64,000 bases of DNA, from the NCBI GenBank assembly GCA_905250115.1, contig CAJNOI010000058.1, positions 471,328 to 535,327 of the forward strand, in the 5' to 3' direction. The translations under genes and the position numbers were made by a program. Source of the stretch: Adineta steineri. Taxonomy: Eukaryota > Rotifera > Eurotatoria > Adinetida > Adinetidae. The notes beneath the pieces are model-generated. The model searched no databases. It was not told the DNA's origin and saw only the letters and a list, made by a program, of their open reading frames with translations. Positions 27,001 through 38,000 of this stretch are shown here, in pieces (the first letter of the stretch is position 1; every line of letters begins with the position of its first letter).

Positions 27001-27342
27001 GAATCCGAACAAAAACCAAAACGTAAACGTTTATCACGTTCAAATCGTCAAGAACTTTCTATGAAACATCGATCAACATCTCGTTCAACTTCAACAGGAA
27101 CAGTTCAAGATGAAATTCAAGATACTTTACATACTTTATTACGTACACAAAAACAACTTGAACGTGATCAAAAAATAACAAATGATTGGCGTGCTATTGC
27201 GACAAAAGTTGATAAAATCTTATTTTATTTTTTTCTTCTATTGACAGTTGTATCTACATTACTTTTTCTTGTTGCTGCACCATTCATTCGAACGCGTGCA
27301 CAGCATAAAACAAAACTTTGGCGTGGAACGCGTCGGCCTTAA
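24003..27342 (+). CDS. Nicotinic acetylcholine receptor alpha-type subunit
   Basis: Eight exons: 24003-24084, 24463-24574, 24623-24713, 24774-24823, 24881-24983, 25038-25578, 25637-25980 and 26965-27342. They join in phase to 566 aa. An N-terminal hydrophobic signal is followed by the ligand-binding domain with [15 protein letters not shown] and the Cys-loop (C, 13 residues, C, from [17 protein letters not shown]). The vicinal cysteine pair in RYPCCPEPF marks an alpha subunit. M1 follows. M2 begins [19 protein letters not shown], and its GEK marks a cation channel. M3 follows, then a long basic, Ser-rich cytoplasmic loop, then M4 ([19 protein letters not shown]). It belongs to the pentameric acetylcholine-gated cation channels of neurons or muscle. 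Exon 8 lies beyond a 984-bp intron, by far the longest in the gene. Loop and C-terminus differ enough that I do not assign a numbered subtype. Confidence 0.92.
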
Positions 27343-28510
27343 TAAAAAACATGTTTATACACTTTTACAATGATATGATTTGTTTATTTAAATAAAATAA
27401 TACAAAGATAGACTTTTCAGTTTGCTATTGTTAAGCATGTCTAATAAAATATACTAGATAACACTAGTTAGGACCATGCATTGAGTAATATTTTCTTTAG
27501 AAATACAAAGTAGAATATATTCATAATGAAGACATGCATTTTTTCACATTGTAATATAATCTTGCACTTGAAGGATTTATACGTAATGTTTATAAAAGTA
27601 GAGAGATATTATTCTAATGATACGTTGAATGATTGGAACACGTTTGATTAAATGAATATAAATAGTTATGTAAATAAAGCGAGCTCTTCCTACAATAAAA
27701 CTTAAAAGTTGTGGCGTGGGTCGGCCCCGTCTATTCACTGGATCTGTTCACCCGCTCACTCGTTATTGGAAAAAGCGATTTTTCTATATATATTATATAG
27801 TATTTTTAAAATCGGTAGAACGACGCCTATCCACCCGTCAATTTCTGTTTACATCACTACTTAAAAGAATTGAGTTTTCCTAATAGTATTTTTTCCGTAC
27901 CATCTTCAAAGAAAACAGAATTACTTGAACACTTTATTCAAAAGGAATAGTATTAATAGTTACATATATAATAAGTAGATTCAGATAGAATACTAATCTG
28001 TCTATAAATATATATATATAATCACATGGTGCTCATGAAATTGAAAACTATGTCTGGCATAAAAATAAATACTGTATTTAACTACATAGTTATTATAAAT
28101 ATGAACTACATTTCTTATCTTACCGTAGACATATAAAACGATTGTAGCCAAAGTACCAATAGAAAGGTTCATTCTTTCTCCTTTGATGATGATTGTATAG
28201 CATAACAAGACAACAACTCATATCTTGTATCAATTATAGTAATACAATGGACAAGTAGCGCTCGCACAACTCTTTCTAATAGAAATAGTATATCTAATAA
28301 AGCTAAAGACTGCTCTTTGTGCATATAACGATCCTTACAAAGATTTTAAAAACTAACATCAGATTCGTGTTCCTCGACCTTGGTCATCCTTCAATCAATC
28401 AGTGAAGTACGGCATACAAGCAGATAATTTATGTTTGCAAGACTCTTCTCTACAAGGAAGAGAATAGGTAAATTGTTTCTTTTTTATTTATTTCACATGA
28501 AAACAAACAA
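27343..28510. other. Convergent intergenic region, no gene seen
   Basis: Lies between the 3' ends of the receptor gene and RPF1. A GC-richer island at about 27708-27850 contains two loosely related inverted pieces (GTGGGTCGGCCCCGTC and CGACGCCTATCCACCCG) around an AT palindrome. It may be a decayed mobile element. Open frames here are short and look random. Confidence 0.4.
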
Positions 28511-29578
28511 TTACAGAAAAAATTTTGCTCTTTCTGTATCCATTTTATGTTTTGGTTTATGCATCCATTCATATTCACCATACACTGCATCAAATGTACC
28601 ACGTTGAATTGTTTTAAGTTTGATTGTAAATCGTGGTCCTAATTCTTGTAAAGCAACTTTTTTATCATTCTTAAATAAGTACATATGATGACGAAAGAAT
28701 ATGAAATCACGTTGATTATGAAATGTAATCACATGACGATGTTTATATTGTGGATCATGAGGAAATAATGCTGCTAAAAGACGACCAACACGTATACCAA
28801 TACGTGTATTAAAATTATTAAGAATAATTTCAGGTCGAATAGTTAATTTAGCACATGATTTACCACGATTTGAACGTAATTGTTTTGATAACTTAGCACT
28901 TGTTAAACGAAATTTCATTGTTGGTCCTTCAGGTAAATGAGATATATATAGAGTACATGGTTTACCATGATCTTCATTGATAACAAGTAAATCTGTATAA
29001 CTAGAAGAAGAAAAAAAAGAAATTTAATATTAATGATTTTTCCTTTAATAGAATATTTACTCTAATTTATTCATTTTTTTAATAATTCGTTTAATAGGAT
29101 GATGTCGCCGTTGAAAATATGTTGTATTTGGTAGAACTCTTGCTAGTTCTTTAAGAAATTTATTTGTAAATGATGTTGGAAAACCTTCTTGACTTGTTAG
29201 CAATAATTTTGGTTGACTTCCATCAGCTTTTCGTGTGAAATAATTGTTTAATTCATCATTTGTTATATCATCAAGTGCTTCTTGATCATCTTCATCGACC
29301 CATGTTTCATCACGTTTACGTTTTTTTTCAATTGTTTTTGGTTCTTCTTTTGGTTCACCTGATTTTTGTCTTGCTTTACGTTCTTGTAATTTAGTTTTCG
29401 ATTTTGAACGTTTTAATTTCGCATACATTAACTGACGAATCATTTTATTACGAATGTCTAAAGTTCCTGATGGATTTACTGGAGCTGGTGTTTCATTATC
29501 TTCGTTTCCAGGTCGTTTAAATTGTTTACGACGTGCTGGACGTTCATTATCATCGGAATCTCTGTTACGACGAACCAT
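28511..29578 (-). CDS. RPF1: Ribosome production factor 1 (Brix domain protein)
   Basis: Two exons on the minus strand, 29061-29578 and 28511-29000, separated by a 60-bp intron. They join to 335 aa, close to the usual RPF1 length. The first 110 residues are highly charged and Lys/Arg-rich, as expected for a nucleolar protein, and include an acidic patch (WVDEDDQEALDD). The Brix domain follows: TSFTNKFLKELARVLPNTTY, then LLVINEDHGKP, LYISHLPEGPTMKFRL, IGIRVGRLLAALFP, VITFHNQRDFIFFRHH and the closing ELGPRFTIKL. RPF1 acts in maturation of the large ribosomal subunit and binds 27S/5.8S precursor rRNA. A TTTAG acceptor-like site lies three bases before the ATG, which fits trans-splicing or a 5' UTR intron. 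Confidence 0.93.
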
Positions 29579-30941
29579 GATCTAAATAATTATGAAACTT
29601 ATTCAACTACAGTTAATAAATGAGAAAAAAATCTAAATAAAATCGTTAGATCGCATACGAATGAATGTTCTGGCAAATGAAATTACGAGTAAAATATAGA
29701 AACTCTAAATCGATCCAATAGGTATTTGTGATAGATGGAGCTAGTTTACATATATATGCTTTATACAATAGATTTTATATCGAAAAAACAAGTTCAAATG
29801 AATATAATTACATAAATTGACATATATCTATCGTCAGAAAATATAATCGTTTTTACATAAAATAATAGCATAGAAAAATTTCTTTCAACACTGTTTCTAG
29901 TCATTCATAAAACCAAAAAACAATCCGCTTTTTTCTCGAGATATCTTAATTCTGCGAAGTCGAATATTTAACTATTTACTATTATTTAAAAATACAAGCT
30001 TTTCTTGTCTTGTCGTATATGTTTTGGTATCTACAAATATATGTATGCAGACAAAAAAATTGACACACTAAACATAGTATTGAAAATGTAGAAGAAATAC
30101 ATATTAATAACAACTATATTTCCGATATGAGAATCCATCATTTAACAGAGGTAATATAATTGTCTGATTTACAACCTACTACTGTACTTTGTACTTTTCC
30201 ATCCAATTAACTTATAATTCAGAAAGATTTTTTATCAGACGCCATCACGATGTTCAATTTGCATCATTTAATATTAAGACATCCTATGTATATTGAAATA
30301 TTTTGTCATAAGATTACTCTATATCAAAGCTTTGAAAATAATTTATTTTGCTTATAAAATACTTCATCAAGGTATATATGTATATAGAAATAAAATATTC
30401 GATCTTATCTAGGCTATTTACTTTCGATTACATTCGAAAAAAACAAACAGAAAAAAATATATGAGTTGGAAATTGCGATAATTTGTCTTTTCTAATAAAT
30501 CATATGAAATAAAAATTCCAGGGATATATTATCAATTTACAATAAAATATGCATATTATATCTTATATCATATTGAATACCTGGAGCATTATGTGCATCC
30601 AATTGAATAAGATACATCAATATTTCGAAAACAAGCTAGAAGAAAAACATGCTATCATAATCATTACAGTCATCACTTAATTGCATGATTTCTATCGATT
30701 ATCTTTTCACCTGTAGGTTGTAGGTGTCATTGGCCCGTATCGTTAAGATCGAAAAAAAAGTACTTTGTAATTATGGACGACGCAAAAATGCATCCTCATG
30801 TACGTCATTGATGTTTGACTCATGTCTAAAGTATGAATAAAGTATATCAAGATATAACTATCAATCAATATTTTTTCACCTACGCGTATCATCCCTTATA
30901 TAATACATTGAAATATCTATTATTTTCTCAACAAAATCAAA
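29579..30941. other. Divergent intergenic region, no gene seen
   Basis: About 1.4 kb of AT-rich sequence between the start sites of RPF1 and the epimerase gene. It presumably holds both promoters. No repeats, RNA genes or coding exons were recognised. Confidence 0.45.
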
Positions 30942-32073
30942 ATGGTTAAATCAAATGTATATCTCGTTACTGGCGGTAAGCATTTTCCATAGTTCAAAAA
31001 AAATCATTATATATTTTTTTTTGATTTATTATACAGGTGCCGGATTTATTGGTAGTCATCTTATTGATCGTCTACTTGAACTTAGTCTCGGTAATGTTAT
31101 ACTATTAGATAATTTTAATGATTATTATTCACCATTGATCAAACAACGAAATGTTTCACTACTTGAATCTCGTCATCGAGATCGACTATTTGATGGAAGT
31201 TTTATTATTATTCGTGGTGATATCAATGATCTAGAATTATTAAAAATAATATTCAATAAATATAATATTACACATATCGCTCATCTTGCTGTAAGTAGTT
31301 TCGTATTTTCTGTATTTTATTTTTTTATTGATTTATTATTTTAGGCACTCGCCGGTGTTCGTTCTTCAACATCTCAAACTGGAAAATATATGGAAATAAA
31401 CTATAATGGTACACAAAATCTATTAGAGTTGGCTGCTTCTTATAAGATAACACAATTTGTCTTTGCTTCAACATCAAGTGTATATGGACAAACAGATATA
31501 TTACCGTTCATTGAAACAGATTCGTGCTCAAAACCATTATCACCATATGCAGCGACGAAACGTGCTGCTGAAATGTTAGCATATGTTTATAATAATATGC
31601 ATGGATTAAATATAACCATTCTACGATTATTTAATGTATATGGACCACGTGGACGACCTGATATGATGCCAATGAAATTAATGCAAGCTTCAGTTGATAG
31701 AACATATACTATTGATGTATTTGATAATGGTGAAATTAAACGTGATTGGACTTATGTTGATGATGTTATTGATGGATTTATTAGTGCACTTAAACAACCA
31801 CTTGGTTATGAAATAATCAATATTGGATGTGGAAATCCAATAAAATTATCCACATTTATTGAACATATTGAAAATCTTTCTGGTGAAGATATATCAAAAA
31901 GACCCATGAAATCACATAAAACAGAACCATCAATAACATATTGTGATAATTCAAAAGCACGAAAACTACTTAATTTTTCACCAAAAACAAGTGTACGAGA
32001 AGGATTAGAAAAGACATGGAATTGGTTTCAAGAAGAATATGCTGTTGTTGTTTCTAGTGATGATTCAGACTGA
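30942..32073 (+). CDS. UDP-glucuronate 4-epimerase-like NAD-dependent sugar epimerase
   Basis: Three exons (30942-30975, 31037-31290, 31345-32073) join to 338 aa. This is an extended short-chain dehydrogenase. It shows the NAD-binding TGGAGFIGSHL (split by intron 1), LDNFNDYYSP, the substrate-side STSSVYG and the catalytic SPYAATKRAAE (Tyr-x3-Lys). It also has LFNVYGPRGRPDM and RDWTYVDDVIDG. The GRPDM motif with RDxTYxDD is typical of bacterial and plant enzymes that interconvert UDP-glucuronate and UDP-galacturonate. Animals normally have GALE, UXS1 and TGDS but not this subgroup. The gene has two spliceosomal introns and AT-rich codon use like its neighbours, so if it was acquired from bacteria it is domesticated. 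It could be another nucleotide-sugar epimerase; the exact substrate is inferred. Confidence 0.82.
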
Positions 32074-33187
32074 ATATTACATTTATTATAAGATTAAATC
32101 AATATATTTTTCTATCTGTTTTTTTATGTACTTGTATTAAAATAAATTTAAAATTTTGTAAGACGAAATAGTATTGCTAATTTCGAATGATTGACTGAGT
32201 TGAAAGATAATTAGCATATCTTTTAACCACGTGGTACAAAAAGTAAATGATAATAAAAAAAAACAACTCATATTGCATGAAAATATTGACTCACTATCAA
32301 CAGTCAAGAACGAATAAATGTGTATTTGACTCATATATAATATTTGATCTATTATTCAGAAGTGTATTTTTTAGAGCCAGATTAATATATTTTACATTTC
32401 AACTGCAGTGGTTATCATCGTCAGAATAGTCGTTACTTCTCTCTCCATATAAGGAAAATTTTATTGTTTAAAGATGAAATTTAATATCGATGAAATCTAT
32501 CTTCTGATGAATAACAAAAAAGTTATTGTTAAAGCACATTACTAAAAATGGCACTTTATTTTTATTTTACTAAGTAAAGTATAATGCCTTAACTTTATTT
32601 TACTCCGTAAAGTGAAGTGCCTTAACTTGACTTTACTCGGTAAAATAAAGTATTTCCTTAATTTACAAAAAAAAATTCAAGGAGTTTGATTTTCTATATA
32701 TATATACTACCAATTCTATCAGCATTATTTTGTTAGAAAAAAGCCTGAGATAATATTTTATTTGTATGCATACGTAATTGTGCAACAATCGCTCAAAAAT
32801 ATACAACAATAGTAAGTCATAATTTCTGTAACATTATTGATCAAAAATAGTATTTTGTTAAATATTTTTCTAATGAATACCCGTTGGCAAACAGTAAAGT
32901 TATCGAGCAAAACGATAATAAAATGCCTGTATATGATATCTTTATATAGAATATGATCAAATAAATAATAAATATGACATTGACTACAGGATAGCTGTTA
33001 AAAACACGAGTTTTTTGTTTTACGATGTGATAAGAAAAATAACTAATATGAATCACAGTCGGAATTCGTCAAAAAGAGCCAATGCAAAAAATGTTCTCAT
33101 TTTGAGATAACAACGAACATATATATATAGAGAGAGAGAAAGAAGGTTATAATTGAGACTTCTTTTCTATACATAGAAATTATTAGA
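32074..33187. other. Intergenic, with a small palindromic repeat and a GA tract
   Basis: Spacer between the epimerase and hydrolase genes. It contains the inverted/direct repeat at 32551-32652 (listed separately) and a GA-rich tract (about 33128-33145) some 45 bp before the hydrolase start. Open frames here are short and unsupported. Confidence 0.5.
32551..32652. repeat. Clustered palindromic repeat (TTTTACTnnGTAAA units)
   Basis: Three successive units carry a TTTACT..GTAAA palindrome. The second and third units form near-perfect inverted arms, ACTTTATTTTACTCCGTAAA and, on the minus strand, ACTTTATTTTACCGAGTAAA. GCCTTAACTT is repeated directly in between. It could fold as nested hairpins, and may be a decayed foldback element or a protein-binding cluster. 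I know of no family that matches. Confidence 0.6.
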
Positions 33188-34522
33188 ATGGCAAGTCCAG
33201 CAAGATCTACGAAAAAAACAAAGAAAGTTACTAGACATGTATCTAAAAGTCCACAACGTAAATCTGTTCCGGCACAAATTCAACCAAAAATACAAATAGA
33301 ATTAGAAAAATCAGCATATTCAGATCCACTGGATTCTTCTCGATCATTATGTAAGACTTTAGAATATTATCTAGATTATCATTAATCTAATTAATTTACA
33401 GTAGAAAATGTGGTATTTGAACGACGAGATTATGCTACTTTATCACCTCAAGCTACTCAATTATTTAATTCAAAAATTGTTTTTGAAGATGAAGCTGAAC
33501 GTTCATGGCTTTTTGAAAATATGCATAGTACAACAATTTTGATTAAAATTAATGATCTTTTATTTTCGATTAATGGCAATTATTCATTTAAGTTCGTTAA
33601 TTAATTATATATCGAAATGTATGTTTCATTTTTTTGCTTAAATAGAGAAAATCAACCAACTGTTCTTTATCTTCATGGGTTTGGTGCAGGTAGAAATTGG
33701 GCTAAGTATGATATTTATATGTATTTCGCATTGATCTGATTTGATTTTTACAATAGTTGGATCAAACAGGCATATCCATTGAGTCAACGAGGACGATATT
33801 CGGCAATTTTCGTTGATTTACCTGGTTTTGGTCAATCAAGTGGTCGTAGTTTAGATCAAGCAAGTTGGAAACGATATGGACCTGAAATTATAGTTGCTAT
33901 TCTCTCAAGTTTTAATGTTCAACATTCAGTTAATGTTATTGCTCAATGTGGTAAGTTCGGATGAATTTCATACTTTTGTAAAAGTTTGATTATAAAATAG
34001 GTGGAGCAGCTACAACTGTACGAACGATTAATCGATATCCTGCATGGTTTAGAAATCGTGGTCTTATATTTTGTAATTCTGTAGTTGGTGATTTTGGTGA
34101 ATCAAAAGTTGGGGTAATTCAAATTTCTATAATTTAATATCTGATAAATCAATTTATTTTCAAATTAGGATTTTGAAACTACTCTAACAAGATATAATAT
34201 ACATATTGTTGTTTTTTGGAATCCTGATATAGATCATACGAAACAATGTGTGGTAAGAATTTAATCTTTGATTACGATTAAATTATTTTCCTATTTTTAT
34301 TATTAATTAAAGGCATATAAAAGATGGAATAAACTACGTCTGGCCGGTTTTCGTAATTTACAATTGATTGATAGTGATACAGCCAAAGAAACAATCAAAC
34401 TATTCTATCCTTCAGTAACTGTTGCTAAAATAAGTCGTTGTTCATCAAAAAATGAAGCAGTTGTTTACAAACTAACTGATGAATATATTCAACGAATTAT
34501 TGATATATTAAATCGAAAATAA
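33188..34522 (+). CDS. Alpha/beta-hydrolase-fold protein with atypical catalytic residues
   Basis: Seven exons: 33188-33350, 33402-33591, 33646-33705, 33757-33950, 34001-34113, 34169-34252 and 34313-34522. All join in phase to 337 aa. A basic, Ser/Lys-rich N-terminus (about 55 aa) precedes the fold. Fold signatures are the oxyanion-hole strand VLYLHGFGAG, the strand AIFVDLPGFGQSSGRS, and the nucleophile-elbow position VIAQCGGAATTV. There the usual G-x-S-x-G is A-Q-C-G-G, placing Cys where Ser normally sits. A late strand HIVVFWNPDIDH could supply the acid. No histidine occurs in the C-terminal segment where the catalytic His belongs. It may be a non-catalytic fold or a Cys-dependent variant. 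It is distantly like ABHD14 or general esterase-like families; function unknown. Donors GTTCGT and GTATGA are weak, but the phase supports them. Confidence 0.75.
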
Positions 34523-35031
34523 TTTTATTGTATATTCTATTTATTTACATTGATCTTTCATTGAATAAAGATAAATTATAATATGTATGTTTGACAAGTT
34601 GCAATTTATTCAAGAAATAGATTTAAGAGGATTTCTTTTTTAAAAAGTTATTCTATGTAAAAATAAATCATGTTTGTACTTTAACGCTGTTTTCTTAGCA
34701 ACATTATTAATAAACATGACTTAAAAGTATGTCAAAAAATATCTTTGAAGAAATGAGAAGACATTTTATTCGATAGGATTGCTTACTAAGAAAATAATGA
34801 AAACGTATGACGCTCAAAAAACGGCGCACCTGAGAAATAAAAAGAAAAAAAAAGAGACGCAAGAACATGAGAGAGTGACGAGTAAATTTATCCGTTCTGC
34901 ATTGTTATTGTTGTTACCATTGTCACCATGCCATTTCTTATGTGTCAACAAATGTTAGTAAAATAACAAGAACAAACCTTACTTTACTACAATTAATTTC
35001 TTAAATAGAAGAGGATTAATTTTTTATCGCA
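34523..35031. other. Intergenic, with a purine-rich tract before the Roco gene
   Basis: Contains a poly-A/GA-rich tract (about 34836-34885) about 170 bp before the next start. An AAATAG acceptor-like site sits near 35008, about 24 bp before the ATG. No coding sequence is seen. Confidence 0.45.
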
Positions 35032-38000
35032 ATGGCCGAAAAATCGAGGAAATCCAAAGGACCAGCGCACAAGAAGGAAATGAAAGAAGTCCGTGAACCA
35101 CTTGATGAAGAAACAGAGGAACCAGTCGAGTTTCATGGAGAGATGGAAGAACAAGAACAACAGCTTCATTCAAAAAAAGGACCACCAATGAAAAGCAAAA
35201 AACCTAAATTCTACAGTGAACCGATTGATATGCAACGAAAAGCACCTCAATCATTACCAGCTAACTTCCAAGACCGACACAATACTAAAAATGATGATTT
35301 AGTGCAACAAGAAATCAACGCCTGGACTAACGAGCTTGCCAAAACGACACATAAACCCAGTGGTTCTCATTCTCCCTTACAGCCGATAACTAGTACTCGA
35401 AATCTCAATGAAATTTTACAAAATGAGAATCAAACAGGTTCTATAAAAGCATTTAAAGTAAGTAAAAAAATATTATAGAAGATAAATTTCCATCAAAGAA
35501 TTATTTTTGTTTTTTGTTCTATAGAATGCTTTTATTGAGGATACAGATGCATGTGGAGAAATTATATGTGATGCAAGTGCATTATTAACTGATGTTCATT
35601 TTTATGAATTAAGTCAATTACAATGGCCACATTTGAAAAAAATTCGTATTCGAGCTTGCCCTCATGTAACACCATATGCATTGAATTATATTCAGATGAT
35701 AACTGATCAACAAAAACATCGAGATATTAAAGTGGTAAGGTTTTGTAATATATTTTTTTATTCTCCAAATAAATTCTTATATTTTAGAATGTTGAATTAA
35801 TGCTTCATGCTCATAATACAATAGAAGATAAGAATGATGTAACTCAACACACCATTACTAGTCTTGAAAAACTATTTGGAAAAGTAAGAGTTTTTTATTT
35901 GAAATTTTTTCATAATAATATTATTTATATATTAAAGAGTACGAAAACATCAATATCAAAAGTGCTGATTTATCACACAAATTCCGAAAATAATTTTACG
36001 CTATCATCAAAACAGATGATTATAAATCAAATTCAAACATCAAAAGAAAAATCTTCTATGTTAATTGATTCTTTATTATCAACGCATGATGGATGTCAAA
36101 TAGCACTTCTTGAATGTATCAATGTAAGTTAAAATCCTAGAGTTTTCAATAAATATTTTTTTCTCTTCGAAGTTTATCCTATTCAAAGAACTATGTTCAT
36201 CTTTTCATCCACAAATAATTTATATGGTTGTTTCAAGTGTAGATGAAGTTATCAAAACTTTCTTCTCAGTTGATTGTAATACATCATTTACAATTCTAGT
36301 AAATAGATAATGAAAAGACGAACTAATGATTTTAATATTTAATAATTTTAGCAAAAATTACAAATTCGATTGATTATTCACAGTGAAGAATCTATAGAAC
36401 AATTTTTATCCAATCTTCGCTCGCAATTAAATCATATTTCAAAAACAGCTGATGATCTCTATAAGCAATATAGTAATGAGGACACGACAAATTCGTAAGA
36501 TTCATCAAGTTTTAAATCTCCAAAAAATAATATATATTATGTAGATTTGAAAATGATGATTTTCGTCGTAATCACTATATGAGTAGTTTATTACATATTC
36601 AAACTAAATATGATTTATTAATGGAACATTTAAACGAAGATCATTGTATACTTTTCAAACAAAAGGTAATATTATAATGGAATTCATATACCCGATTATA
36701 TTATTACTAACATATTTTCTTTTTCTTAGGATCCATCTTTTATATCAAATTATATAATGAAAGATGCCGTTAAACATTGCAATTCTTTATATACACTTGA
36801 TACCCAAGATGATTATCGTAATAAAGTAGTAAAAACAAATGAGCCTATAACGAAACTTATTGATAAAATTATCAATCAATCAAAAGCGGATTATAACGAT
36901 TCGATGATACCAAGTGCAACCAAATTAGCAAATATTTATTTTACACATAGATTAATTACTGTAAAATAAAATATATTATAATTTTTAAAAATTTCTAATG
37001 ATTTCATTTAAGGATAATGTTCTTGATATATATTCAGCATCGAATAATAAATCATATTTTGTTTCGGATATTGAATGGTTTTGTCATACAGTTAATCATC
37101 TTTTCAATATGGAAACACATTCAAATCGAAAGACTGAACATATTTTAGAACAATTTAAACATACTATTGGTACAAATATCCATATAATTACAAAACATGA
37201 ATTAAAAAAACTTGAAATCAGCGGAGATGAAGTATGAAATTATATATTTAATATGTAAACATATAATTTTTCTTAAGATGGATTTTTTTCAATGGTTGTT
37301 TGGTTCATGGGGAATAGCTTATCCGATATCAACTGAAGAACAGGGTGATACTAATATTTTTATTCTTTTCAATTCTATATCATCTGAACCACCTGTTCCT
37401 TTGGTAAATATCTATCATAATGATTAGTTTTAAGAAAAAAAAACATTTTCTTTTCATTTTAGAGTACTGTTTGGTCTCCATCATGGCCAGCAGATGAATA
37501 TGAATTTAGTATTTATTTTCATTTATTACATCCTTGCGATGAAGCAATTCTATTTCGTCTTTATAAATTATTTCCATCTCAAAAATTAATACTTGCATCA
37601 AAATATTTCTTACTTATTCAAGAAGGAGCAATAGAAATTTTAATTCAATATCATCATGAAAATAAGCAGCAGACAAGTATTCTATTTTATTAAATAAATA
37701 AATAAATTATTGTCTACATTATATTTATTAGGTATTAGTATAACTTCTCGTACACTTAATTTAAATGGATCAACAGATAAAAATGATAAAACAAGTGAAT
37801 TAATTAATGAATCATTTGAATATATTACAAGAGAATATTTTGTTATTATTTGGGCTTATTTATTCAAATGTGATTATGCATATAAAGTAAATCAACAAAA
37901 AAAAATAAATATTAATTTATAATTTTTTTCTTTATATTTAGATTGAGGTCAAAAACAAAGAAATTTCGAATCCTTTTGACGCAATAGTTGGTAAGTAGAA

